Assembly (NCBI GenBank): GCA_937951935.1 | Contig: CALGAM010000217.1 | Span: 1 to 18,679, forward strand | From: an uncultured Micromonospora sp. | Lineage (GTDB): Bacteria; Actinomycetota; Actinomycetes; Mycobacteriales; Micromonosporaceae | DNA length: 18,679 nucleotides | Direction: 5' to 3' | Shown: positions 1-6,659 of the stretch, one piece after another | How positions within the stretch are numbered: the first letter of the stretch is position 1 | Layout: each line of letters opens with the position of its first letter | Position numbers and translations under genes: made by a program | Notes under the pieces: model-generated | Told to the model about the DNA's origin: nothing | Database searches by the model: none | The model's input: only the letters and a program-made list of their open reading frames with translations

Positions 1-2
1 AG

Positions 3-71
3 GTCGCGCTCGACGAGTCCGCCGCCGACTACCTGGCGACCGAGAAGAAGAACACCAGCCTGTTCCAGTAG
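3..71 (+). CDS. C-terminal end of a possible T7SS substrate (EspC/WXG-like), partial
   Basis: Only the last 22 codons are in the window, ending in TAG at 69-71. The tail is acidic and helix-like and contains Tyr-Leu-Ala-Thr-Glu. This fits YxxxD/E, the C-terminal secretion signal of type VII (ESX) substrates, followed by eight residues ending LFQ. The small helical EspC-type (DUF2580) proteins encoded near actinobacterial ESX genes end this way. A mycosin gene, itself a T7SS component, lies just downstream on the opposite strand, which supports the reading. The family call rests on this short tail and the neighbour only, so another helical protein is possible. The stop codon lies inside the first copy of a tandem palindrome. 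Confidence 0.5.
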   Translation, partial: VALDESAADYLATEKKNTSLFQ

Positions 72-97
72 GAACAGACCTGTTCCAGTAGGAACAG
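59..97. repeat. Tandem duplication of a 19-bp palindrome at a gene end
   Basis: Two identical 19-bp copies, CCTGTTCCAGTAGGAACAG, lie at 59-77 and 79-97, separated by one base. Each contains a perfect 7-bp inverted repeat (CTGTTCC/GGAACAG) around an AGTA loop. The first copy encodes the last residues and the TAG stop of the upstream gene; the second is non-coding. Tandem hairpins at a 3' end could act as a terminator or mRNA end protector, or the site could bind a dimeric protein. There is no T-tract. Confidence 0.85.
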
Positions 98-112
98 CGC
101 AGCCCACGACCG

Positions 113-162
113 GGATGCCCTGGGGGCGCGCGCCGTCGCCGCGCTGCGCTTCCAGGGCATCC
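113..162. terminator. Possible bidirectional terminator hairpin, upstream gene / mycosin
   Basis: A perfect 11-bp inverted repeat pairs 113-123 (GGATGCCCTGG) with 152-162 (CCAGGGCATCC) around a 28-nt GC-rich loop. It sits between the convergent left-edge gene and the mycosin, where a terminator is expected. The loop is long and no T-run follows, so the role is inferred. The rest of 98-383 shows no convincing gene. Confidence 0.4.
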
Positions 163-383
163 TGGTGTCTGACGGCCGCCGGCCCAGGGCACCGTCGTCG
201 ACCCGCCCGGGGCGGGCCACCCACCGTCAGAGTCAGGATTCCCCACGCAGCTGTCGGCCGGACATCGGACGCCGATGTCGGCGGGATGCTCCCCGCCGCC
301 ACCACCGACGGCAGGGGCATCGGCGAGAAGACCGCCGCCCGGCTGCGGTACGCGGGTGCGCGCCGGCGTCGGCCGCGCGCCGG

Positions 384-1613
384 TCACACCGGGCCGGCCG
401 GCCGCCAACCCCGGCGGGCACCCCGCGGCACCACGACAGCCAGCAGCAGAGCCACGCCGGCCACCGCGCCGGCCAGGCCCGCGACCCACAGCGCCCGCTC
501 CTGGGCCACCGACCGCCGTTGTGCCCGGGCCACCTCCGCCGGATCCTCCTGACGTGGCGGCGGACCACCGGCCGCGGGCCGACGGGCCGGCGCCGCCGTT
601 TCGGTGACCGCCCGGTACGGGTTGAGCACCCCGGCCCCGACGGCGTGCGCGTCGCCACCCGCCGGGTCTGCCGTGGCGATCAGCCGCTCGGCCACCTGCC
701 GGGCGGTCAGCTTGGGCCAGTACTGCCGGACCAGGGCCGCCGTGGCGGCGACGAAGGGGGTGGCGTAGCTCGTGCCGTTGTCGATGACGTGACCACGTTC
801 CGGAGCGGCGACCGTCACCTCACCACCGGGCGCGACGAGGTCGACCCAGTCGCCTCGCTGGGAGAAGGGTGAGACCGTGCCGTCCTCGCCGATGGAGCCG
901 ACGCCGATCACGCCGTCGTAGGAGGCGGGGTACGGTCGCGGGTTCCCCTCGCCGTACTTGTTGCCCGCGGCGGCGACCACCACCACGTCGTGTGCGACCG
1001 CGTACTCGATGGCGCTGCGGAGCGCGGGGCTGTCCTGGTAGTAGACGATCGAGAGGTTGATGATGTCGACGCCCTGGTCGACCGCCCACCGGATGGCCGT
1101 GGCGAGGGTGGTGACCGGGACGGTCCGCCCCGACTCCCTCCCGTCGACCTGCTTCTGCTCGCTGACCCGCACCGGCAGGATCCGGGCGTCGGGGGCGAGC
1201 CCACGGAACCCGACCCCGTCGACCGGCGCGGCGGCGATGATGCTCGCCACGCCGGTGCCGTGTCGGACGCAGTCCCGGGTGCCGTCCAGCCCCGGGTCCA
1301 GGTAGTCGCGCCCCGGCAGCACCCTGCCCCGCATCTGCGGGTGGGTCCGGTCGACGCCGGAGTCGATCACCGCCACCGTCACGTTCTTCCCCGTGGCCAG
1401 GGGTGCCAGCCGGTCCGGGGCGTACCGCTGCTGCGCCCAGGGAACCGGGGTCAGCGGCCTCGGTGGCCGATCGGTGTTGTTGCAGCCGGGAAGGGCGCGC
1501 TGGGCCACCGGCACCGACAGCGGAGCCGCGACGGCCGGCCCGACACAGGCGAGCGGCGCGCAGACCGCGATGAAGCCGCTCACCAGCGCAAGTCGTATTC
1601 TCCGGCCAGGCAT
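384..1613 (-). CDS. mycP: Mycosin, membrane-anchored subtilisin-like serine protease of T7SS (MycP)
   Basis: This 409-residue S8 serine protease has the full mycosin layout. An N-terminal signal peptide (about 6-30, ending AVAA) leads into the catalytic domain with Asp84 (VIDSGVD), His118 (RHGTG), oxyanion Asn218 (AAAGN) and Ser282 (GTSYATP). A Pro/Ala-rich linker, one transmembrane helix (about 374-396) and a basic tail follow. Cys44 and Cys115 match the positions of the extension-to-core disulfide known in mycosins. Mycosins are extracytoplasmic subunits that stabilise the ESX membrane complex and cleave some substrates. The ATG at 1613 was chosen because GGAGG lies 6 nt upstream and the signal peptide follows at once; an ATG 69 codons upstream would add an implausible leader. 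The other ESX components (EccB-E) are not in the window. Confidence 0.93.
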   Translation of the reverse strand: MPGRRIRLALVSGFIAVCAPLACVGPAVAAPLSVPVAQRALPGCNNTDRPPRPLTPVPWAQQRYAPDRLAPLATGKNVTVAVIDSGVDRTHPQMRGRVLPGRDYLDPGLDGTRDCVRHGTGVASIIAAAPVDGVGFRGLAPDARILPVRVSEQKQVDGRESGRTVPVTTLATAIRWAVDQGVDIINLSIVYYQDSPALRSAIEYAVAHDVVVVAAAGNKYGEGNPRPYPASYDGVIGVGSIGEDGTVSPFSQRGDWVDLVAPGGEVTVAAPERGHVIDNGTSYATPFVAATAALVRQYWPKLTARQVAERLIATADPAGGDAHAVGAGVLNPYRAVTETAAPARRPAAGGPPPRQEDPAEVARAQRRSVAQERALWVAGLAGAVAGVALLLAVVVPRGARRGWRPAGPV

Positions 1614-1797
1614 TACGTGCCTCCGAATCGGTTCGGGCCGCCACGGGGTCGGTTCGTCGTCGGTTCGGATCCGCCCATCGGATGCTATCGGTGGATCGCC
1701 GGGCACGGCATCCGCCGCCAGCCGACATTGTGATCTTGTTTTTACCTTGTAGGTTGTACGCGATGCTTGTGCCCTGTACGGCGGAGTGGAGGTGGCT
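1614..1797. promoter_or_regulatory. Divergent regulatory region between mycosin and SseB-like gene, with phased TCGGTTCG repeats
   Basis: This 184-bp gap must hold the promoters of both divergent genes. TCGGTTCG occurs three times in the same orientation, at 1628-1635, 1649-1656 and 1660-1667. The steps of 21 and 11 bp place the copies on one face of the helix. The stretch 1728-1760 is unusually AT-rich for this genome and is the likeliest promoter core. On the plus strand GGAGG at 1788-1792 precedes the GTG at 1798 by 5 nt and decides that start. Confidence 0.5.
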
Positions 1798-3792
1798 GTG
1801 ACCGAATGGGAACCGGCCACCGAGACCGAGGCCGCGATGCGGGACGCGCTCCGGGCAGGCGACCAGGAACTCTACTTCCGCATCCTGTCCCGCGCCGATC
1901 TGCTGCTGCCGGTGTCGGCCGAGGCACTCGCCGGCCGGGCTCCGATGGGCTGGGGCACCTGGACGACCGGTGGGCGCACCCATGTGCTGGCGTTCACCTC
2001 GCCCGCCACCATGCAGGCGTGCCTGGCCGGCAGCGCCGGCTCCTACCGGCGTACGGCCTACGCGGACCTGGCCGCCGGCTGGCCCAATCCCGAATGGTGG
2101 CTGGCGGTCAATCCCGGCCTGCCCATCGAGGGTTACCTGCCCGCCTGGTTCATCTCCCAGCTCGGCCGTGGTGACGTGCGGCTGCCGGGTCGGACCCGGG
2201 CCCGACTGGAACAGGTCGAACGGGTGGCCCGGGCCCGCGCCACCGCGACGGTGCCCCGGCACACACCGCCGGGTCGGGCTGTTCCGGCGGATCCCGCCGA
2301 TCCGGGGCGGCTGTTCCGGTCGCCGACACCACCCACGGTGGTGACACCCCCGTCCGGACCACCGGAGACGGTCCGGCCGACGGTCGACCAGACCGTCGGG
2401 GGTTACGTCGCGTCGTCCCGCGGGTCGCACGGCGACGGGGACGGCAGCCAGGACGGTGAGCCGACGGTCGGCTGGATGACACCGGCCCGCCGGCGGCCAA
2501 CCGCCACGCCCAACGGCGGCCCGTCGGGCCTCGGCTCGGAGAATCCGTGGTTGGAGCCGCGGCGACCCGCGCCGTCCCCGTGGACGCCACCGACGGCCGT
2601 GGCGGCACCGGCCGAGCCCGAGGCGGTCTCCGCGGCGGGGGTCGAGGTGTCACTCTTCGAACCGGCCTCCCGACGATCCGGTCGGGCCGGCGACGCCGAC
2701 CCGACAGGCTCCGCCCCGACGGCGTCCGCGCCCGGCGCCCCGCCGGCGGGCGACGGATCCGGAACGGACAGGACGCCGGCCCCCGGGTCGGTCACCCCGC
2801 CCCGGCAGTCGGCTGTCGACTTCACCCCCGCCAACGACGTCGAGCGGAGCCTGATCGAGGCGGCCGAGGGCGGCAGCACCGACTCGTTCCTGTCCACGTT
2901 GCTGCTGGCCAGGGTGCTGCTACCGGTCGCCCCCGAGTCGGCCGCGGGCAGCCGGCCCGGCGACGACGGATTCCGGTGGCGCACCGAGGTCATCGACGGC
3001 ACCACGTACGTGGTGGTCTTCACCTCCCCGGAGCGGCTCGCCGACCACCTGCCGACGCCGGTGGAGACGGTCGAGGTGAGGTTCGTACAGCTCATCCGGA
3101 GGTGGCCGGACGAGGCCTGGTCGTTCGCCGTCAACCCCGGAACGCCGGTCGGGGCCAAGCTGCCCGGCAGCGAGATCATCGCCCTGGCGAACTGGGCAGC
3201 CGAGGTGGGGCTCGGCGACGACCCGGAGAGCACCGATCCGACACCGGCCGCGCCGGCCGAGGAGGAACCGGTCCGGTCGACGTACGCCCCGGCCCGGGAG
3301 GATCCGGGTCGGCCGACGATGATGCAGAAGACCATCTCCCCGAGCCAGCTCTCCTACTACCTGGAGCGGGGATACGACCGGGTCTCCGGATTCGTGCACC
3401 GGGCGTCGGAGGTCGCGCACCTGCGTACCCCGGCGAGGTTGTACGCGGCGCTCGGGCTGGGCTACCCGAACTCCCCGTTCTCCCGGGACGCGGAGGAGGT
3501 GCACGTCCTACGCTGGCCGGCGTACCGGCCCAGCCTCTACCGCATCCCCTACGGCGGGCAGAACGAGGCGGCGATGCGGGCGATGGAGGGCTGGGTGATC
3601 GAGCGGCCCCCGTTCCGGGGTAACGGGTTCGCCCCCGGGGAGAGCAGCGACGTCGTCGCCGAGTTCAAGGTGGACAGTGTCCGGCTGCCGCACGGCGCCC
3701 AGATCTGGCGGATCGGTGCCGACGGCAGCGAGCGGCTCGTCGCCACCCTCGACTGCGACGTGCCCGTCTGGCGCCGGGTCGAGGAGGACTGA
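1798..3792 (+). CDS. Tandem SseB-domain protein with an unrecognised C-terminal domain
   Basis: A 664-residue protein beside the mycosin. Residues about 5-120 and 342-465 are two copies of an SseB-like domain. Each has a helical start (AAMRDAL, VERSLIEAA), a LLLPV strand, a segment with VLAFTSP or VVVFTSP, and an end with LAVNPGLP or FAVNPGTP. Between them lies a Pro/Gly/Ser-rich, low-complexity linker (about 135-340). After a second short linker, residues about 509-664 form a distinct domain with HVLRWPAYRP, YRIPYGG, PPFRGNGFAPGESS and LPHGAQIWRI segments. Its function is unknown to me; the strand-rich end is only loosely reminiscent of ADP-ribosyltransferase-type folds. No signal peptide or membrane segment is seen, so it is probably cytoplasmic or T7-exported. 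GTG at 1798 is preferred over GTG at 1786 for its GGAGG. The stop overlaps the next start (TGATG). Confidence 0.85.
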   Translation: MTEWEPATETEAAMRDALRAGDQELYFRILSRADLLLPVSAEALAGRAPMGWGTWTTGGRTHVLAFTSPATMQACLAGSAGSYRRTAYADLAAGWPNPEWWLAVNPGLPIEGYLPAWFISQLGRGDVRLPGRTRARLEQVERVARARATATVPRHTPPGRAVPADPADPGRLFRSPTPPTVVTPPSGPPETVRPTVDQTVGGYVASSRGSHGDGDGSQDGEPTVGWMTPARRRPTATPNGGPSGLGSENPWLEPRRPAPSPWTPPTAVAAPAEPEAVSAAGVEVSLFEPASRRSGRAGDADPTGSAPTASAPGAPPAGDGSGTDRTPAPGSVTPPRQSAVDFTPANDVERSLIEAAEGGSTDSFLSTLLLARVLLPVAPESAAGSRPGDDGFRWRTEVIDGTTYVVVFTSPERLADHLPTPVETVEVRFVQLIRRWPDEAWSFAVNPGTPVGAKLPGSEIIALANWAAEVGLGDDPESTDPTPAAPAEEEPVRSTYAPAREDPGRPTMMQKTISPSQLSYYLERGYDRVSGFVHRASEVAHLRTPARLYAALGLGYPNSPFSRDAEEVHVLRWPAYRPSLYRIPYGGQNEAAMRAMEGWVIERPPFRGNGFAPGESSDVVAEFKVDSVRLPHGAQIWRIGADGSERLVATLDCDVPVWRRVEED

Positions 3793-4154
3793 TGCGGGAC
3801 GGATACGTCGCCCAGTGGCGGGGCCGGGAGTACGAGGCGAGTCCGGACGGCGACCACGTCCGCCTCTACCAGACCGAACCGGGCGAGGGGTTCTCCGAGG
3901 TCCGCCCCGGGCGCTACGTCCGGGTCGTCCCCGCCGGCGAGATCGACGAACTGGTGTACGTCCGCACCCGGTGCTCCTGGCGGGGGCAGCCGTTCATCGT
4001 GCTCGCCCGGCACGACAACTGGCTGCGTGTCGAGTACACCGGTGGCCGCTGGCCGGTCGCCGAGTCACTGGGGCTGGAGGCGTTCGACTTCGGCGTCTAC
4101 CAGGGCTGGGTGCCGGTCACCGAGGTCACCGATCTGCGCGAGCACCGGGTCTGA
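3792..4154 (+). CDS. Small conserved-looking hypothetical protein coupled to the SseB-domain gene
   Basis: A 120-residue protein of unknown family. It starts at an ATG that shares its first base with the upstream TGA. GAGGAGG (3781-3787), inside the end of the upstream gene, sits 4 nt before it, so translation is very probably coupled and the two proteins made in ratio. It is soluble, with no signal peptide or membrane helix, and rich in aromatic and beta-type residues (GYVAQWRGREY, RYVRVVP, WLRVEYTGGRWPV, FDFGVYQGWVPV), suggesting a compact beta-rich fold. The position directly after a multidomain protein with a distinct C-terminal domain would suit an immunity or chaperone partner. That is inference from layout alone; I recognise no immunity family in it. 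Confidence 0.8.
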   Translation: MRDGYVAQWRGREYEASPDGDHVRLYQTEPGEGFSEVRPGRYVRVVPAGEIDELVYVRTRCSWRGQPFIVLARHDNWLRVEYTGGRWPVAESLGLEAFDFGVYQGWVPVTEVTDLREHRV

Positions 4155-4175
4155 GCGGGGCGGCCGGCGCCGGGG

Positions 4176-5120
4176 TCACGACTTGGCCCACCTCAGCACC
4201 TCGCCGAGGACCAGGTCGGTCGCCTCGACGTGCGGGAAGTGCCCGACGTCGTCGAGCAGGCGCCACTCGTACGAGGCGGAGACGTACCGACCGGAGCCCT
4301 GGGCGGTACGGGGCAGCGACGCCGCGTCCAGCGCGCCGTGCAGTTGCAGGGTCGGCGTGACCAGTGGCTTCTGCATCAGCTTGACGAACCGGTAGCCGTG
4401 CAGTCGCAGCGCCGAGCGGAACGCCCACCGGTAGCCCTCCATCGCGCAGAACGCGGCCTGCGGGATCTGCATCGCCTTCCGGCAGCGGGCGGCGTACTCG
4501 TCGAAACCGGGGCCGTTCACCCACCGCGGGCCTCCCCAGCGGCGGAGGAAGTAGCCGACCAACGCCGCGTCGTCGCGGGTCAGCACGTGCTCGTAGCGCG
4601 GGATCTGGAACTTGAGCGTCGGGGTGGCGGCGGCGAACTGGCCGCGCGGGTCGGCGAAGATCCCGGCACGCAGCCGCAGCGGGTGCGGCGCGGCGAGCAC
4701 CACCAGCCGGCGGACCAGGCGCGGGTGGAAGGCGGCCGCGGCCCAGCCGATCATGCCGCCGATGCCCGAGCCGACGAGTACGGCCGAGCGCTCCCCCAGG
4801 GCGCGGATCAGCCCGGCGACGTCCGCGGCGAGCGTGTATCCGTCGTACCCCCGGGGCGGTTTGTCGCTCGCGCCGTACCCGCGCAGGTCGACCGCGACGG
4901 CCCGGTAGCCGGCGTCGGCGACCGCCGGCAGCATCTCGTGCCACGCCCACCAGAACTCGGGAAAGCCGTGCAGGAACAACACCAGCGGGCCGCTTCCCGC
5001 CTCGACCACGTGGAACCGGCTGCCGTTCGCCCCGACGAAGCGGTGGGTCCATGGCCCCTCCGTCAGGACACAGGACTCATCGACTGGCGGCCTCCGGCCG
5101 CCCGCGTTCCGCTCCCTCAT
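4176..5120 (-). CDS. Alpha/beta-hydrolase fold protein of the epoxide hydrolase type, nucleophile missing
   Basis: A 314-residue protein with the order of an epoxide hydrolase/haloalkane dehalogenase. HGFPEFWW (51-58) is the oxyanion-hole motif, DLRGYGASDKP (79-88) follows, then the nucleophile elbow, a helical lid (about 160-250), an acid in HGALD (Asp265), and the catalytic-type His in GHFPH (His294). The elbow reads VGSGIGG (116-122), where the family has VGHDWGG or GxSxG; the nucleophile position (119) is Gly. Unless Ser118 substitutes, ordinary hydrolysis by an Asp or Ser nucleophile is unlikely. Substrate unknown; cytoplasmic by absence of a signal. A TAGGCT box 7 nt before the ATG and no clear Shine-Dalgarno suggest leaderless expression. 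It is convergent with the small gene ending at 4154, with only 21 bp between. Confidence 0.85.
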   Translation of the reverse strand: MRERNAGGRRPPVDESCVLTEGPWTHRFVGANGSRFHVVEAGSGPLVLFLHGFPEFWWAWHEMLPAVADAGYRAVAVDLRGYGASDKPPRGYDGYTLAADVAGLIRALGERSAVLVGSGIGGMIGWAAAAFHPRLVRRLVVLAAPHPLRLRAGIFADPRGQFAAATPTLKFQIPRYEHVLTRDDAALVGYFLRRWGGPRWVNGPGFDEYAARCRKAMQIPQAAFCAMEGYRWAFRSALRLHGYRFVKLMQKPLVTPTLQLHGALDAASLPRTAQGSGRYVSASYEWRLLDDVGHFPHVEATDLVLGEVLRWAKS

Positions 5121-5127
5121 GGTCCAC

Positions 5128-5133
5128 AGCCTA
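5128..5133 (-). promoter_or_regulatory. Candidate -10 box of a leaderless promoter for the alpha/beta hydrolase
   Basis: On the minus strand TAGGCT (TANNNT type) ends 7 nt before the ATG at 5120, placing transcription start at or next to the start codon. No good -35 match is visible. It fits the absence of a Shine-Dalgarno sequence. Confidence 0.35.
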
Positions 5134-5310
5134 GGGCCATCGTCGGCGGATGCCGCCGGTGCGACGGGAGCCGCGGGAACCCGTCGGTGATCTCACCCCG
5201 CCCCCGCCCGGCCGGCAGCGGGTGGAACCGCGACGGTCGGCCCGGTGTGGAACCTCCCACGGCCCGGTCCGTCGCCGACCACGCAGCCGACGACGCGGTC
5301 ACGACCGTGG

Positions 5311-5339
5311 ATGACGACCGTGGGTGGGTCGGCTACGGT
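5311..5339 (+). promoter_or_regulatory. Candidate leaderless promoter of the C45 hydrolase gene
   Basis: ATGACG (5311-5316, four of six matches to TTGACA) and TACGGT (5334-5339, TANNNT) are separated by 17 bp. The -10 box ends 6 nt before the ATG at 5346, so the transcript would begin at the start codon. No Shine-Dalgarno sequence precedes that ATG, which agrees. Confidence 0.4.
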
Positions 5340-5345
5340 GCTGGC

Positions 5346-6512
5346 ATGACCGCCGCCCGCCGCATCGACCATCCCGATCTGCCCGTGCCGACGGTCCGGG
5401 TGCAGGGCCCGCCGGCGGAGTGCGGCGTCGGGTACGGCACCGTGGCCCGCGAGCTCATCGAAGCCAACCTGGACTTCTACCTTCGCCGGTTCCGGGACGA
5501 GGCCGGGCTGGACGCGGCGGCGGTGCGGGCCGCCGGGGCGGCGTTTCGGGAGGCGACCGCCCGGCACCACCCCCGGGTCGCCGAGCAGCTCGACGGGGTG
5601 GCCGAGGGGGCCGGGGTGCGCGGCGAGGAGATCTACGCCCTGAACGCGCGGACCGAGTTGCTCTACGGCCACCGGTCGGACTCCGGGGCGTCGGCCGCGA
5701 CGGAGGCCGAGACCGGCGGCTGTACCTCGGTCGGGGTTCTCGGTACCCACACCGCCAGCGGTCACCTGCTGCTGGGTCAGAACTGGGACTGGCATCCCGA
5801 CCAGCGGTCGGTGATGCTGCTGCTCGCCACCCGGGACGAGCGAGGACTGACCGTGCTGACCCTGACCGAGGCCGGCATGCTCGCCAAGACCGGGCTGAAC
5901 TCGGCCGGTGTCGGGGTCTGCGTGAACATGCTCGGCTGTGACCGGGACGGACTGCCCGCGGACGGTGCCGCCCCGGGGGTTCCGTACCACGTGCTGCTCC
6001 GGGCCGCGCTGGAGGGTGACTGCCTGGCCGAGGCGCTGAAGGCTGCCTGCCGGGGTACCCGGAACAGCTCGGTCAACCTGCTGCTCGGGCAGGCGGCGGA
6101 GGGCGGCGGTGAACTCGTCGACCTGGAGCTGGTGCCCGGGGACGTCGGCTGGCTCCATCCGGTCGACGGGCTCCTCACGCACGCCAACCACCTGGAGAGC
6201 GGGCTGCCGGTGTACGACACCGTCAAGGACCGGGGTGGTTCGTCGCTGTTCCGGTCGGCGCGGGCCCGGCGGCTGCTGACCGCTCGGCTCGGAACGGGTG
6301 CGCTCACCGAGGGGGACCTGGCCGCGTTGTTCCGCGACCACGGCAGCTGGCCGCAGAGCATCTGCCGGCACGTCGACGACCGGTGCCCGCCGGCTGAGCG
6401 TGCCGAGACGCTCTACTCGGTGCTGCTGGACCTGGACGACCGGCGACTCGGCATCGCGGCCGGGCCGCCGTGTGAGCACCGGTACGGGTGGCTGGACCTG
6501 GCGTCCTGCTGA
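5346..6512 (+). CDS. C45-family Ntn hydrolase (acyl-CoA:6-APA acyltransferase-like)
   Basis: A 388-residue protein resembling the C45 peptidase family, whose founder is isopenicillin-N acyltransferase of penicillin producers. These proteins self-cleave just before a Cys that becomes the N-terminal nucleophile. Here that residue is most likely Cys126 in ETGGCTSVGV, followed by the family's GQNWDWH (144-150). Cleavage would give chains of about 125 and 263 residues. Other family-like segments are the N-terminal GxxYG-type stretch (CGVGYGTVA), EIYALNARTE, and GLNSAGVGVCVN. Bacterial members hydrolyse small amides or N-acyl groups; the substrate cannot be read from sequence, and no beta-lactam biosynthesis gene is nearby. 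No signal peptide is seen. The ATG at 5346 is chosen because upstream sequence in frame has shadow-like composition and a leaderless promoter fits here. Confidence 0.87.
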   Translation: MTAARRIDHPDLPVPTVRVQGPPAECGVGYGTVARELIEANLDFYLRRFRDEAGLDAAAVRAAGAAFREATARHHPRVAEQLDGVAEGAGVRGEEIYALNARTELLYGHRSDSGASAATEAETGGCTSVGVLGTHTASGHLLLGQNWDWHPDQRSVMLLLATRDERGLTVLTLTEAGMLAKTGLNSAGVGVCVNMLGCDRDGLPADGAAPGVPYHVLLRAALEGDCLAEALKAACRGTRNSSVNLLLGQAAEGGGELVDLELVPGDVGWLHPVDGLLTHANHLESGLPVYDTVKDRGGSSLFRSARARRLLTARLGTGALTEGDLAALFRDHGSWPQSICRHVDDRCPPAERAETLYSVLLDLDDRRLGIAAGPPCEHRYGWLDLASC

Positions 6513-6600
6513 GCCGGCCTGCTGCCGGGCCGGCCTGCTGCTGGTTGGCCCTGCTCGTGGTGGTCCTGTCGGCGGTCCGGTCCGTGGCCCGGCACGACGA

Positions 6601-6637
6601 CCGGGGGCCGGGAGCGCGACGCGCTCCCGGCCCCCGG
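6601..6637. terminator. Bidirectional terminator hairpin between C45 hydrolase and M6 protease
   Basis: A perfect inverted repeat: the arms 6601-6618 and 6620-6637 (18 bp, GGGGGCCGGGAGCG core) flank one base, giving a 17-bp stem with a GAC loop. It lies 88 nt after one stop and 22 nt after the other of two convergent genes. No T-tract follows, as is common for actinobacterial terminators. Confidence 0.8.
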
Positions 6638-6659
6638 CTACGGACCGGTCACCACCGGA

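Noticed and set aside
820..2430. Long minus-strand open frame overlapping mycosin and the SseB-like gene
   Set aside because: It is an Arg/Pro/Gly-rich shadow of two well-supported genes in a GC-rich genome and shows no domain or start signal.
3322..3792. TNT-type NAD glycohydrolase domain at the end of the SseB-like protein
   Set aside because: I looked for the characteristic TNT segments and did not find them; only a loose resemblance to ADP-ribosyltransferase-like strands remains, not enough for a toxin call.
5193..6479. 428-codon minus-strand frame opposite the C45 hydrolase
   Set aside because: The plus-strand product has clear family motifs; the minus frame has none and is rich in shadow residues (Gln, Arg, Pro, Val).
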